From positions 1 to 64,000 of the forward strand of contig LJHX01000036.1 of assembly GCA_001295935.1 (NCBI GenBank): a DNA stretch of 64,000 nucleotides. The letters are read 5' to 3'. This DNA is from an alpha proteobacterium AAP81b (GTDB taxonomy: Bacteria > Pseudomonadota > Alphaproteobacteria > Sphingomonadales > Sphingomonadaceae). The translations under genes were made by a program, and so were the position numbers. Below the pieces are notes generated by a model. The model worked only from the letters and a program-made list of their open reading frames with translations, had not been told where the DNA came from and made no database searches. Each line of letters opens with the position of its first letter. The stretch's first letter is position 1. Positions 35,332 to 42,730 of the stretch are shown piece after piece.

Positions 35332-35556
35332 TCAGTGCAGGCCGGGAAGAAAGCGCGGTGGATGTGCGGTGTCGGGCATCGGCAGTCTGGCGCTCTCGGC
35401 GTTCAGCCTCGCCGCCAGCACCTGGGCCAGGGTGGCGATCGCCGATCGCCGGTGCGCCCGGCTGCCTTCAAGCAGGCGCGCGGTCGTCGCCGGCGTCAGC
35501 GTGGCAAGGGCGGCATCGAGGTGCTCGGCGAGGTCGCTGGGGTGGATTCGGGCCAT
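35332..35556 (-). CDS. small helical protein
   Basis: A protein of 74 aa from the ATG at 35556 (MARIHPSDLAEHLDAALATL); the frame is open further upstream without a better start. It is a short, two-helix protein with AHRRSAIATLAQVLAARL. It is located between the CxxC protein and SRAP genes on the same strand. It may belong to the small DUF-type helical proteins common on these plasmids; I do not recognise it firmly. Confidence 0.5.
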   Translation of the reverse strand: MARIHPSDLAEHLDAALATLTPATTARLLEGSRAHRRSAIATLAQVLAARLNAESARLPMPDTAHPPRFLPGLH

Positions 35557-35617
35557 GGCCAGACGAGAACAGACAGCGAACATGGAGTCAATGCTCCGGC
35601 GTCGCCACTAGCCGCAG

Positions 35618-36280
35618 TCAGGGCCGCGGGCCGTCGAGTTTCTCGCCCCGCGCCACGATGTTTAGCGTGCCGTCGGGCAGTGGGCGCTGCAGCTTGCAGG
35701 CTTCCGGCCATGGCGCGGTCAGCCAGGTCTCCCATTGGTCTCGTTCGGTCAGGATCACCGGCATCGCCTTGGGATGGATGGCGCCAACCTCGGCATTGGC
35801 GTCGGTGGTCAGGAAGGCGAACAGGTCGCAGCTAATCTCGCCCTCGGCCAGCTTCCGCGTAGACGTCCAGTGGGTCCAGATGCCGGCAAAGAACAGCAAA
35901 GGCCGGCTCTCGTCCTCCGCAAACCACACGGGCTCGGACGCCCCTGCGGCATTGCGGCCGGGCTCGCTGAACGAGGTGAACGGCACCAGGCACCGCGACT
36001 GCGCGCCCAGCCATCGTCGCCAGTGCGGGCTCGCGGTGTTGCGGACGTTGGTGACGCCCTTGTCGACCTTCTTGCCTTGGAGCGCGAACACCGGGCTCGG
36101 CATGCCCCATCTCGCCATGGCGAGTTCCCGCACGCCGTCGGCGCCAGTCCTCACGATCGGTGCCGCATAGTCCGGAAAGATCCCCGGCAGCAGTGGCAGG
36201 TTACCGGTCGTATCCCGCATCGCCGCCGCCAGCTCGCGGATCGCCTGCTGGCCCTTGGTCATCGAGTAGAGATTGCACAT
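35618..36280 (-). CDS. SRAP domain protein (HMCES/YedK family)
   Basis: A protein of 220 aa. It starts MCNLYSMTKGQQAIREL: Cys2, exposed after Met removal, is the residue that forms a covalent link to abasic sites in single-stranded DNA. Other family features are ARWGMPSPVF, NVRNTASPHWRRWL, RCLVPFTSFSEPG and IHPKAMPVIL. The ATG at 36280 is required to place the Cys second. Such proteins shield abasic sites and are often carried by mobile elements, where they may protect transferred single strands. A palindrome is 60 bp upstream. Confidence 0.93.
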   Translation of the reverse strand: MCNLYSMTKGQQAIRELAAAMRDTTGNLPLLPGIFPDYAAPIVRTGADGVRELAMARWGMPSPVFALQGKKVDKGVTNVRNTASPHWRRWLGAQSRCLVPFTSFSEPGRNAAGASEPVWFAEDESRPLLFFAGIWTHWTSTRKLAEGEISCDLFAFLTTDANAEVGAIHPKAMPVILTERDQWETWLTAPWPEACKLQRPLPDGTLNIVARGEKLDGPRP

Positions 36281-36339
36281 CCGGGTGGTCGCAATCTTGG
36301 GGTTAAGGGGCGGGCGCGCATGCAGATTGCGGCGGAAGT

Positions 36340-36354
36340 CTTGCACCGTGCAAG
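36340..36354. repeat. GTCTTGCAC palindrome
   Basis: Perfect 23-bp dyad: GAAGTCTTGCAC then CGTGCAAGACTTC, just upstream of the SRAP gene start. Confidence 0.9.
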
Positions 36355-36644
36355 ACTTCCGGGGGCGAAAGACGCGCATCGGGCGTCGAGCTTCACCGCC
36401 CAGTTGACCTTGCAACCAATGCGAGGCAGGCCGACCGTCCGGCTGGCGTTTCGGACGTTTCAAGGACTGGCCAAAAGGCAGGGTTCCCGGCGGGACCGCC
36501 TCTCTTCGTCGTTGCTACAGGCTCGTTGGCCGGCCAGATAGCTATGGCGCGCGTGACACGGTGAACCTTGCGGCCGTAGCACCGGGGCGACCCGGGAGCG
36601 CATTGCGGGGGAATGCAAGTCCCCGCCGCGCGCCACCTGAAAGT

Positions 36645-36659
36645 CTTGCACGGTGCAAG
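36645..36659. repeat. GTCTTGCAC palindrome
   Basis: Perfect dyad with AAAGTC and GACTTT arms, 33 bp beyond the 3' end of the tRNA. Confidence 0.9.
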
Positions 36660-36691
36660 ACTTTTATGGCTCTGCCGGGGCCTGAGGTAAG

Positions 36692-36785
36692 TGGTAGCCC
36701 TGCCCGGATTCGAACCGGGATCGCGCGGTAATCTGCCGCTCACAGCGTTTATAAAACGCTCGCTCTACCGTTGAGCTACAGGGCC
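36692..36785 (-). tRNA. class II-like tRNA with anticodon UAU and encoded CCA
   Basis: The minus strand folds as a tRNA of 94 nt including CCA. Acceptor: GGCCCTG pairs with CAGGGCT (one G-U). D arm: GCTC/GAGC. Anticodon arm: AGCGT-TTTATAA-ACGCT, giving anticodon TAT at 36751-36753. T arm: CCCGG-TTCGAAT-CCGGG, then A73 and an encoded CCA. Between the anticodon and T arms is a long variable arm with its own stem (GCGG/CCGC), as in Leu, Ser or Tyr tRNAs. A UAU anticodon would read AUA (Ile) and is rare in bacteria, especially with a long variable arm. The charged amino acid is uncertain. Confidence 0.8.
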
Positions 36786-36862
36786 ACAGAACCGTGGCCG
36801 GTCGCGTCAAGCTATTCGGAAGAGCTTCATGTCGTCTGGTGTGCTGCCTCACTCGGTTCCTG

Positions 36863-37987
36863 TCAATCCAACGTGCCGCCCCCAGGCGTCTGGCTCCGCA
36901 ACAGGGGCAACTGCGGGTCAGCGTCTGCAGGGCGCGACAGCAGCGGCAACTGCCCACCAGCTTCGACGGCGAGGCTCCGCATGGTTTCCAGCAGCTCAAG
37001 CTCATCGAGCCAAGGGGCGGGGATCCAGTCGGTGCTGTAGCGAGTGCCGAGAACCTGCCCGACCAGCGTGCCGGTGGTATCGGAATCCCCGGTGATGTTG
37101 ACCGACAACCGCAGCGCGGCAAGCGGGTCGGCCTCACTGCGCAGGACCCATATGGCGATCGCCAGCGCTTCCTCGGCGATCCAACCCTCGCCCAAGGCTG
37201 CCAGGGTGTCAGGATCGCCATCGGCGGGTAGATCGAAGGCCTTGTCCATCGCTGCCAGCGTCTCGCTGTAGCCGAGCCGCAAGCTGCGCTTGTTGCCGTT
37301 GGCCGCGGCGCGTTCCCTGAGCTTTGCCCGCACCGCCTCGGCCGCCTCGATGATATCGGCGCCGCCGGCGATGCCTGCAATCCATTCGGCGAAGGCGCCG
37401 GCCGCAATCTGCCCGGTCGGGTGACCGTGGGTCAGCGCCGCCGTTTCGCAGCCAAGCCTGAACACGTCGAGCACCTGGACCAGGCCGACCGGCGCCACCC
37501 GCATGATGCCGCCGGCGCCTTTGGAGTCATTGCTGGCCGGCGTTCCGAGTGGGAGATCGGCCGAAAGCGCGCTTAGGCAGGTGTTGCCAGGCGCCCGGCG
37601 CGACCAGAGTTCGGGGTGCTGCAGCAGGCCTGACGGTCGGTCTCGGGCGTCCGGGGCGTCAAATGGTTCAACCTGGGTCAGATACCAGTGTTTGTAGGCG
37701 TCATGGATGACAGATGGGATGTGACAGATGCCCTTGTACCGGTAGCGATAGCCGGCCTCGATCAACCCTTCGAGGGTGAACAGCGTCATCTGGGTATCGT
37801 CGGTGATAGCGCCGCGGCGACCATAGGCCGGCGCAAAGCTGCCGATGCCGGCGGGTCCGAACCTCCGCACAATCTCTGCCCGCGACATGAACTCCACCGG
37901 CGCCCCCAGCGCATCGCCGACGGCGCCGCCGATCAGCATGGCCGCCATGGTCCGGTGGTCGGAGGTCTCGCGCTGATCGAAGGTCAT
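36863..37987 (-). CDS. ADP-ribosylglycohydrolase family protein
   Basis: A protein of 374 aa. Motifs in order: MLIGGAVGDALGAPVEF, AITDDTQMTLFT (metal-binding Asp pair), SNDSKGAGGIMRVAPVG, ALTHGHP, and NITGDSDTTGTLVGQVLG (second metal site). This is the full Mg-dependent ARH/DraG fold that removes ADP-ribose from proteins or nucleic acids. The ATG at 37987 begins MTFDQRETSDHRTMAAM; the longer open frame upstream lacks family features. It is next to the tRNA and converges with no partner transferase here, so it may reverse host or phage ADP-ribosylation. Confidence 0.92.
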   Translation of the reverse strand: MTFDQRETSDHRTMAAMLIGGAVGDALGAPVEFMSRAEIVRRFGPAGIGSFAPAYGRRGAITDDTQMTLFTLEGLIEAGYRYRYKGICHIPSVIHDAYKHWYLTQVEPFDAPDARDRPSGLLQHPELWSRRAPGNTCLSALSADLPLGTPASNDSKGAGGIMRVAPVGLVQVLDVFRLGCETAALTHGHPTGQIAAGAFAEWIAGIAGGADIIEAAEAVRAKLRERAAANGNKRSLRLGYSETLAAMDKAFDLPADGDPDTLAALGEGWIAEEALAIAIWVLRSEADPLAALRLSVNITGDSDTTGTLVGQVLGTRYSTDWIPAPWLDELELLETMRSLAVEAGGQLPLLSRPADADPQLPLLRSQTPGGGTLD

Positions 37988-38010
37988 GTGCGTGAGTACC
38001 GTGCACCGGG

Positions 38011-38268
38011 CTAGTTTGGCAGGGCATTGCGCTCGAACAGAAAGCCGGCGGCGATGATGGCCTCTGCAAGGTGGCCAAAGTACCGCATCTCGATCACAAG
38101 TGTGTCGCCGATCCAGGTCGACTCCTCGGCGGTGTTGGCACGCAACCATGCTTCGGCCGCAGCCGTCAGCGGTGTCAGCATGGCGAACCCGCCCTCGCGG
38201 GTGGCGACAAAACTTGCCCCCTGGCCCTCGGCGGCCGTGGCCTGGAACAGGCGGTCCCGGTCGTTCAT
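38011..38268 (-). CDS. small hypothetical protein coupled to DUF5818
   Basis: A protein of 85 aa starting at the ATG at 38268, which overlaps the DUF5818 stop (ATGA). It reads MNDRDRLFQATAAEGQGASF and ends FERNALPN; AMLTPLTAAAEAWLRANTAE looks like the main helix. A degenerate copy of its first 40 codons is present at 33.6 kb. I recognise no family. It lies 23 bp before the ARH gene on the same strand, so the three genes may be one unit. Confidence 0.6.
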   Translation of the reverse strand: MNDRDRLFQATAAEGQGASFVATREGGFAMLTPLTAAAEAWLRANTAEESTWIGDTLVIEMRYFGHLAEAIIAAGFLFERNALPN

Positions 38269-38468
38269 GCCGGCTCGAACTTGTGGACGTCGATCAGGTT
38301 GAACCCGCCTCGGACGCCACTGATCCTCACCCGCCTGCCGATGAGGCGGCGGAGCTTGGGCGGTCCATCGAGCTCCCAATAGCCGCCGCCATCCAGGCTG
38401 AGGGTAAGGAAATAGAAGCGACCCGGGAGCAGAAGCCCTTCGAGCTGATATGGCTTGCCGCGTGGCAT
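38265..38468 (-). CDS. DUF5818 domain protein
   Basis: A protein of 67 aa from the ATG at 38468. PYQLEGLLLPGRFYFLTLSL, then WELDGPPKLRRLIGRRV and FNLIDVHKFEP match the small OB-like DUF5818 family of sphingomonads: a strand set with WELD and a RRLxGRRVRI segment. An upstream extension of the frame reads through a palindrome (VLHRARL) and is not used. Function is unknown. It is the intact partner of the truncated copy at 33647-33847. Confidence 0.78.
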   Translation of the reverse strand: MPRGKPYQLEGLLLPGRFYFLTLSLDGGGYWELDGPPKLRRLIGRRVRISGVRGGFNLIDVHKFEPA

Positions 38469-38532
38469 GGCGCTGTTAGAGCCTTCCGCGAGCGTTACGG
38501 CAATCTCCGCGCTCGCGCGGCTGTCTGGAAGT

Positions 38533-38547
38533 CTTGCACGGTGCAAG
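38533..38547. repeat. GTCTTGCAC palindrome
   Basis: Perfect core between the DUF5818 and mobC-like genes, flanked by GGAAGT and ACTCTT. Confidence 0.9.
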
Positions 38548-38551
38548 ACTC

Positions 38552-39118
38552 TTAGGGTTGCGGGCTCGCTCTCGACGGTTCCGAGTTGGCGGGAAGGCGC
38601 CAATAGTCCGCATCGGCAGCAATCAGGCGGCCGAGCTTTTCGAGCTCCTCGGCAATCCGCCTAGTCGCTTCGTTGGCATGGACAGTAGCCGCTGTGGAGT
38701 ACCGCCCTATTAGCGCACCTTCGTTTGCTCGCTGTGCAAGCTGGTTGATGTTCACTCCGATCTTCCGGACCTCTCGGAAAAGATCGCGCAAGGCTTCGAG
38801 TTCGCCGGTCGACCAGTGCGGGCGCCCGCCAAGATGGACAAGCGCCAGCGAACGCAACCAGGTCGAAGGAGTCATGCCGCGCTGGCGTGCGGCTTGAGCC
38901 AAGGCCAACCGCTCGGCGCAGCGGAACCGGACGCCGACCTGCTGGCCGCTTCCGGCGCCTCGCGGAGCCTGAGACGGCGCACCCGTCACTTCCAGGACCA
39001 TTCGGCGGAGCGCCTGGGAGGCGCCGCCATCCGACACTCGCGCCTGCGCCTTGAAGGCTTCGGCAACTTCGGCCGGTACCCATGTCTGCAGGAGAACCTG
39101 CCCGTCACGCTGCGCCAC
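38552..39118 (-). CDS. mobC: MobC-like relaxosome accessory protein
   Basis: A protein of 188 aa, GTG start at 39118. The N-terminal half has a ribbon-helix-helix-like opening (LLQTWVPAEVAEAFKAQA). The central block LRDLFREVRKIGVNINQLAQ is the MobC signature (G-x-N-x-NQ-x-A-x-x-x-N). MobC proteins bind oriT and help the relaxase open and nick the DNA. A candidate nic site lies in the 150 bp upstream of this gene, on the expected side. The relaxase gene itself is 22 kb away, after the VirB cluster, a split layout. Confidence 0.8.
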   Translation of the reverse strand: MAQRDGQVLLQTWVPAEVAEAFKAQARVSDGGASQALRRMVLEVTGAPSQAPRGAGSGQQVGVRFRCAERLALAQAARQRGMTPSTWLRSLALVHLGGRPHWSTGELEALRDLFREVRKIGVNINQLAQRANEGALIGRYSTAATVHANEATRRIAEELEKLGRLIAADADYWRLPANSEPSRASPQP

Positions 39119-39153
39119 TACTCACCACCGTCTTACAACGCTACCACCAAACA

Positions 39154-39213
39154 TATCCTGCCCTAGTCCCCCAAACCTTCCCCTTGGGTCCTTCCGCACA
39201 GGGGACCTAAGGG
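39154..39213. other. candidate oriT: MOBP nic motif with inverted repeat
   Basis: Plus strand ATATCCTG at 39153-39160 followed by CCC resembles the IncP/Ti nic core (TATCCTG|C), putting a nick between 39160 and 39161. Next to it, CCCTTGGGTCC (39181-39191) and GGACCTAAGGG (39203-39213) form an 11-bp inverted repeat with one G-T pair and an 11-nt loop. It lies directly upstream of mobC. The hairpin is 3' of nic, not 5' as in RP4, so the exact arrangement is unproven. Confidence 0.5.
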
Positions 39214-39253
39214 CAGGAGGAAGGGAGATAGCGGGATTGCCGGGCCCCGATGT

Positions 39254-39268
39254 CTTGCACCGTGCAAG
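39254..39268. repeat. GTCTTGCAC palindrome
   Basis: Perfect core overlapping the 3' flank of the Toprim gene by a few bases (TGTCTTGCAC then CGTGCAAGACTTT). Confidence 0.9.
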
Positions 39269-39272
39269 ACTT

Positions 39273-40190
39273 TCAGGCGCCGGCCTGCTCCCTACTCTGC
39301 TGACGAAGTTGGTCGTTCCAGTCCTTGGCCTCGGGCCGCACCCGGCCGAATCCGCAGCCTGCCTCCGTTGCCAGCCTCTCCAACCTTTCGGCCAAAAGGT
39401 CGCCACCAATGCCATTGTCCGTCGCCGCGACCAGACGTGTCCCCTGCCCTGTCATTGCCTTCAATGCCGCAGCCGTGGCTGGTCCGAAACCGCCTCCGGT
39501 AGAACAATAGACCGTGCTCGTTGCCCAGCCTTCCAGCGTGGCAAGGCTGAGAGCGTCGATCGCACTTTCGGCTATTGCGACTCTTTGGGAGGGGGTGGCC
39601 GCCGCCTGCACCCGGAACAGCGCTTTGCTGCCGCCCTTCAAATACCCCTTATAGTCCGGACCTCGCATCTCCCACCCTGTAACCTCCCTGCCTGCCGCGC
39701 GGTGGGCAAACATTACCGTACCTCGCCTGCCCTCCCGAAGCTGATCGGCAACGATGGCATGGCGGACTGTGCGAGTCGGAAGGCCGCGTTCCTCGACAAG
39801 GTAGCGCCAGGCCGGCGATCCCGGCGAGGGTCGCCTCGCCTTCGCCCAACCCGCCTTGGCATCGATCGGGGCAACAGGCTGGCGGTCGCGTTCCACCGGC
39901 AGGCGAGCCGGCTCCAGATTGGCCAGAGGACGCAGTGCCCGCCTGACCTGGCCGAGATTGCCGCCCCACACACGCTGCGCCAGCGCCACGACGTCGCCGC
40001 GCCCCTCTCCAAGAGGGTCGAACCAGCCCCTTCCCTCATGGACGACAATGACAATCTGGCCGGGGCCGTGCCTGTACTTGGCGGCGTTGCGGGTACTCTC
40101 CCGGCCGTCCAGCTCCCACCCTGCCCTCTCGAGAACCAGGGCGCAGTCGACCATCTCTTTCAGCCGTTCGAGTTCGGCATCGAGGCCCAT
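39273..40190 (-). CDS. DUF3991/Toprim domain primase-like protein
   Basis: A protein of 305 aa from the ATG at 40190. An N-terminal domain (LERAGWELDGRESTRNAAKYR, WFDPLGEGRGDVVALAQRVW) resembles the CHC2-like DUF3991 region that binds primase-type substrates. The C-terminal Toprim domain has VAIAESAIDALSLATL (conserved Glu), then LVAATDNGIGGD (acidic pair). Such proteins assist plasmid DNA replication or transfer. It is one base downstream of the membrane-protein gene in a parA-parB-membrane-Toprim operon. Confidence 0.82.
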   Translation of the reverse strand: MGLDAELERLKEMVDCALVLERAGWELDGRESTRNAAKYRHGPGQIVIVVHEGRGWFDPLGEGRGDVVALAQRVWGGNLGQVRRALRPLANLEPARLPVERDRQPVAPIDAKAGWAKARRPSPGSPAWRYLVEERGLPTRTVRHAIVADQLREGRRGTVMFAHRAAGREVTGWEMRGPDYKGYLKGGSKALFRVQAAATPSQRVAIAESAIDALSLATLEGWATSTVYCSTGGGFGPATAAALKAMTGQGTRLVAATDNGIGGDLLAERLERLATEAGCGFGRVRPEAKDWNDQLRQQSREQAGA

Positions 40191-40191
40191 G

Positions 40192-40566
40192 CTACTGCAT
40201 CCACCACCATGGGAAGCGATCACGCTCGAAGAAGCGTGGATTGAGCTTCAACGCAATGAAACCGTAAGCGGCCAACAGCACCGATGCCGCCAGAGCGACC
40301 AGCAGCGCTGAACCCGCGTCACGCCATTGGCTGCCCCAGGCGAATACGCCGGCCACGGCCATGCCGCCGATGGCCACAAAGGCCAGCGGGTAAAAGAGAA
40401 AGCCACGTGTCAGGGCCAGCAAGACCACCGCGAAGCCAAGGAACATGGACCATGCCAGAGCGGCGGCAGCAGCAACGGAGGCAGCAGCGACGACCGCCGC
40501 TGCCTCCGCCGAAGGTGCAGTCGGGCCGCCCTGTCCGTCGCCGGTCATAGGCGGCCCTCCCGTCAT
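40192..40566 (-). CDS. small membrane protein in the par operon
   Basis: A protein of 124 aa with an Ala-rich N-terminus and three or four hydrophobic segments: AAALAWSMFLGFAVVLLAL, FYPLAFVAIGGMAVAGVFAW and ALLVALAASVLLAAYGFIAL. It ends in RDRFPWWWMQ. Its start overlaps the parB stop (ATGA). No family is recognised. Its conserved-looking position in the partition operon hints at a role in plasmid transfer or localisation. Confidence 0.65.
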   Translation of the reverse strand: MTGGPPMTGDGQGGPTAPSAEAAAVVAAASVAAAAALAWSMFLGFAVVLLALTRGFLFYPLAFVAIGGMAVAGVFAWGSQWRDAGSALLVALAASVLLAAYGFIALKLNPRFFERDRFPWWWMQ

Positions 40567-41738
40567 TTCACCTGGACGATCCGCAGCGCCGTGGCGTCGA
40601 CTTCCTCCACACCCTCGGCATAGGCGACAAGCGCATAGCCGGTGCGCACCGCGCGACGGTCAGTCACCAGCTGACCCTCTTGGCCGTCCCGACCGGCGAC
40701 GATGAACACCGGCTCCGCCGGTATCGGTTCGGCTTCCGGGGTGCTTTCGGCAGCAGGCGGAGCGGCTTCCGGTACAGACGCGACGGGCTGCACCGGCGCC
40801 GGCACGGCGACGGTAACCATCTGCTTTTCGAGAACAGTCGGTCGCGACAGGCCTTCCGGAAAGCTTAGGGGGGCGCCGGCAGCCGGAACCGGCGGCTCTA
40901 CACGCTGTACCGGCTCCAGGTAGGCCTGCCTCGGCGGCTCGTCCTGCTCCGGATTGTCGGCCGCAGCCTCCGGCGCTCTGGCAACAAATGCTTCGGGCTC
41001 CTGAACCGCCCCCGCCAGCGGCCTGTCGAGCACGATGCTGCCGGTAGCCTTGCCGGTGATCGCGCCGACGATGCGCCGCGCTTCAGTGACAGTGATGAAG
41101 GTTTCGGCATCCGGGAGCGCCGCAATCACCTCGTCCGGAGTCTTCTGCCATTGCCGGAAAAGGTCATACAGGGCCCGCATGTCGGCCTTGTCGAGACGCT
41201 CCCGCAATTCGGGCGGGAACTTTTCGGCCTGGCGGAAGGCGGCAACCTGATAGTCTTTCAAGTTGCAGATGGCGCCAATCTGCTTGTTGGTCTTGGTTTC
41301 CCAAAGTCGGGCGATCGCCGCGGCGAGGTCGCTGTTGGACAGGTTGGACCGCTGCTGATTCTCGATGATCTGGGCGGCATAGTCGTCCGGCGACGGGTTG
41401 CGGATGACGGCCGGGATATCGGCCTGCCCCGCCAGCCTTGCCGCCCGAACGCGACGGGCACCGAACACCAGCATGTAGCGACCATCGACCGGCGGCTTCA
41501 CGGTGATTGGCTGGACAACACCGAACTCGCGGATCGATGCGGCCATGGCTTCAAGGTCGGCATCATCGAACTGGGTGCGTGGCTGGTCGGGGTCCTCGTC
41601 AATGTCGGCCAGCAGGATGCGAAGCGCGTCTCCCTGCGCCTCGCCAGCGACGGAACGAAGGTTGGCGAAGGAGGCGGCGGCGAAGGTCGCCTTGGGCCGC
41701 GCGGTCGCCTTGGGGGTGGCGGTCGTGGTCTTGCTCAT
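40563..41738 (-). CDS. parB: ParB-family partition protein
   Basis: A protein of 391 aa. The ParB/Srx nuclease-like domain has PDQPRTQFDDADLEAMAASI and the box II variant GARRVRAARLAG (usually GERRxRA). The helix-turn-helix region follows (LSNSDLAAAIARLWETKTNK, then IGAICNL). Residues 230-350 are disordered and proline-rich. It binds centromere sites, loads with CTP and stimulates ParA. Its start overlaps the parA stop (ATGA) and its stop overlaps the next start, so all are co-translated. I could not identify parS sites. Confidence 0.9.
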   Translation of the reverse strand: MSKTTTATPKATARPKATFAAASFANLRSVAGEAQGDALRILLADIDEDPDQPRTQFDDADLEAMAASIREFGVVQPITVKPPVDGRYMLVFGARRVRAARLAGQADIPAVIRNPSPDDYAAQIIENQQRSNLSNSDLAAAIARLWETKTNKQIGAICNLKDYQVAAFRQAEKFPPELRERLDKADMRALYDLFRQWQKTPDEVIAALPDAETFITVTEARRIVGAITGKATGSIVLDRPLAGAVQEPEAFVARAPEAAADNPEQDEPPRQAYLEPVQRVEPPVPAAGAPLSFPEGLSRPTVLEKQMVTVAVPAPVQPVASVPEAAPPAAESTPEAEPIPAEPVFIVAGRDGQEGQLVTDRRAVRTGYALVAYAEGVEEVDATALRIVQVK

Positions 41739-42484
41739 TTGCCGAGCTCCATGCGCATCGCGACGGTCTGAAACACGTCACGGATTTCATTGGCCGCATC
41801 GCGCGCGGCGGCACCCTTCATCGCCCAAACCGGCTCGCGATCGGTGGCGGCGCGGGCATATGCATCCCGCTTGGCTACCAGGCCGGGGAACAGCAGTTTG
41901 CCTGCCTGGGCCGCGAGATCCTCGAACAGCTCGCGCTCGCGCTTGCTCTTTCGGTCGAAGATCGACGGCAGCAGCCCGAGGAACAAGGGTTCCGCCCGCT
42001 GATAGAATTGCGACACGCCCTTGATGGCGCGCAGCAACTCCGTGATGCCGGCGACGGAATAGTCGTTCAGGCCGATGGGGGCGAGAACAGCGTCGGCCGC
42101 CAGCAGCGCGCCGAAGGTGCGGTTGGTCAGCGCCGGCGGCGTATCGATGACACAGACATCGTAATCCTCCGCCTCGGCCATCTCCCGGATGCTGTCGCGG
42201 AACGTCTCGATGCACGCCCGGTCCACGCCCTCCACACCCAGAAGGTCGCGGGTCGAGCGGGTGACGGTCAGGTCACCGACGGGCGGGACGCGGGTCGGCT
42301 CGGCGAAAAGCTCGACGCTTTCCGTCTGCGCCAGATGCGCGCCCAACGTCTGGGTCAGGTTCGCTTGCTGGTCGAGGTCGATGACAAGGGTCCGGTGCTT
42401 CTCGGCGAAGTACCAACCCGCATGGGCGACGATGTTCGTCTTACCGACGCCGCCCTTCTCGTTCATCACAACAAGGGTCTTCAA
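41735..42484 (-). CDS. parA: ParA-family partition ATPase
   Basis: A protein of 249 aa. The deviant Walker A motif MNEKGGVGKTNIVAHAG is near the N-terminus, with TLVIDLDQQANLT (Walker A') and YDVCVIDTPPAL (Walker B). It has no N-terminal helix-turn-helix, as in ParA Ib-like or short Ia proteins. A TTG at 42484 is the best start: AGGAGG is 9 nt upstream and the protein then begins with LKTLVVMNEKGG; the ATG at 42565 would add an unrelated leader. A clear sigma-70-type promoter sits 150 bp upstream and overlaps a probable operator. Confidence 0.93.
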   Translation of the reverse strand: MKTLVVMNEKGGVGKTNIVAHAGWYFAEKHRTLVIDLDQQANLTQTLGAHLAQTESVELFAEPTRVPPVGDLTVTRSTRDLLGVEGVDRACIETFRDSIREMAEAEDYDVCVIDTPPALTNRTFGALLAADAVLAPIGLNDYSVAGITELLRAIKGVSQFYQRAEPLFLGLLPSIFDRKSKRERELFEDLAAQAGKLLFPGLVAKRDAYARAATDREPVWAMKGAAARDAANEIRDVFQTVAMRMELGK

Positions 42485-42636
42485 CCTACTGCCCTCCTGT
42501 CGCCAGGGGGAGGCGGTCAAGACCTCCAATCTGGAATGATAGTTCATGTGGCTTTGTCCCTGCATGGACTGTGGCCGAAGCCTCAGCGGTTGCCGCCGCC
42601 TTCCGCTTCGAGCCGGCTCGTCGAACCGGCATGAAA

Positions 42637-42675
42637 ACCATAGGCCCCCCGCCTTGCGTTGTCAACATTTGTAAA
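42637..42675 (-). promoter_or_regulatory. parA promoter with tandem TTTACA/TTGACA operator
   Basis: Read on the minus strand: -35 TTGACA (42665-42660), 17-bp spacer, -10 TATGGT (42642-42637). Directly upstream of the -35, TTTACA (42675-42670) is separated from it by 4 nt, making a tandem repeat also found at 43085 and 44091. A repressor bound there would block RNA polymerase; the KorA-like protein encoded next door is the obvious candidate. Confidence 0.7.
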
Positions 42676-42704
42676 TAGATGGCCGCAGGTTTTCTCTGCG
42701 CTGT

Positions 42705-42719
42705 CTTGCACCGTGCAAC
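42705..42719. repeat. GTCTTGCAC palindrome, one mismatch
   Basis: CTTGCACCGTGCAAC with ACTTTT downstream: the last base of the core and outer G are changed. It lies just upstream of the parA operator and 12 bp from the 3' end of the korA-like gene. Confidence 0.8.
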
Positions 42720-42730
42720 ACTTTTGCCGG

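Larger units (their letters stand above)
36281..36691. other. intergenic region between SRAP and tRNA
   Basis: About 410 bp with palindromes at both ends (36340 and 36645). No gene seen; frames here are shadows. Confidence 0.4.
38151..38547 (-). repeat. intact copy 2 of the DUF5818-locus duplication
   Basis: Direct repeat of 33581-33926. This copy holds complete DUF5818 and the start of the next gene and ends in a GTCTTGCAC palindrome, as does copy 1. Confidence 0.8.

Noticed and set aside
36692-36785. tRNA as integration site of the element
   Set aside because: I see no integrase next to it and no second copy of the tRNA 3' end in the window; the Rep/Par genes point to a replicating plasmid.
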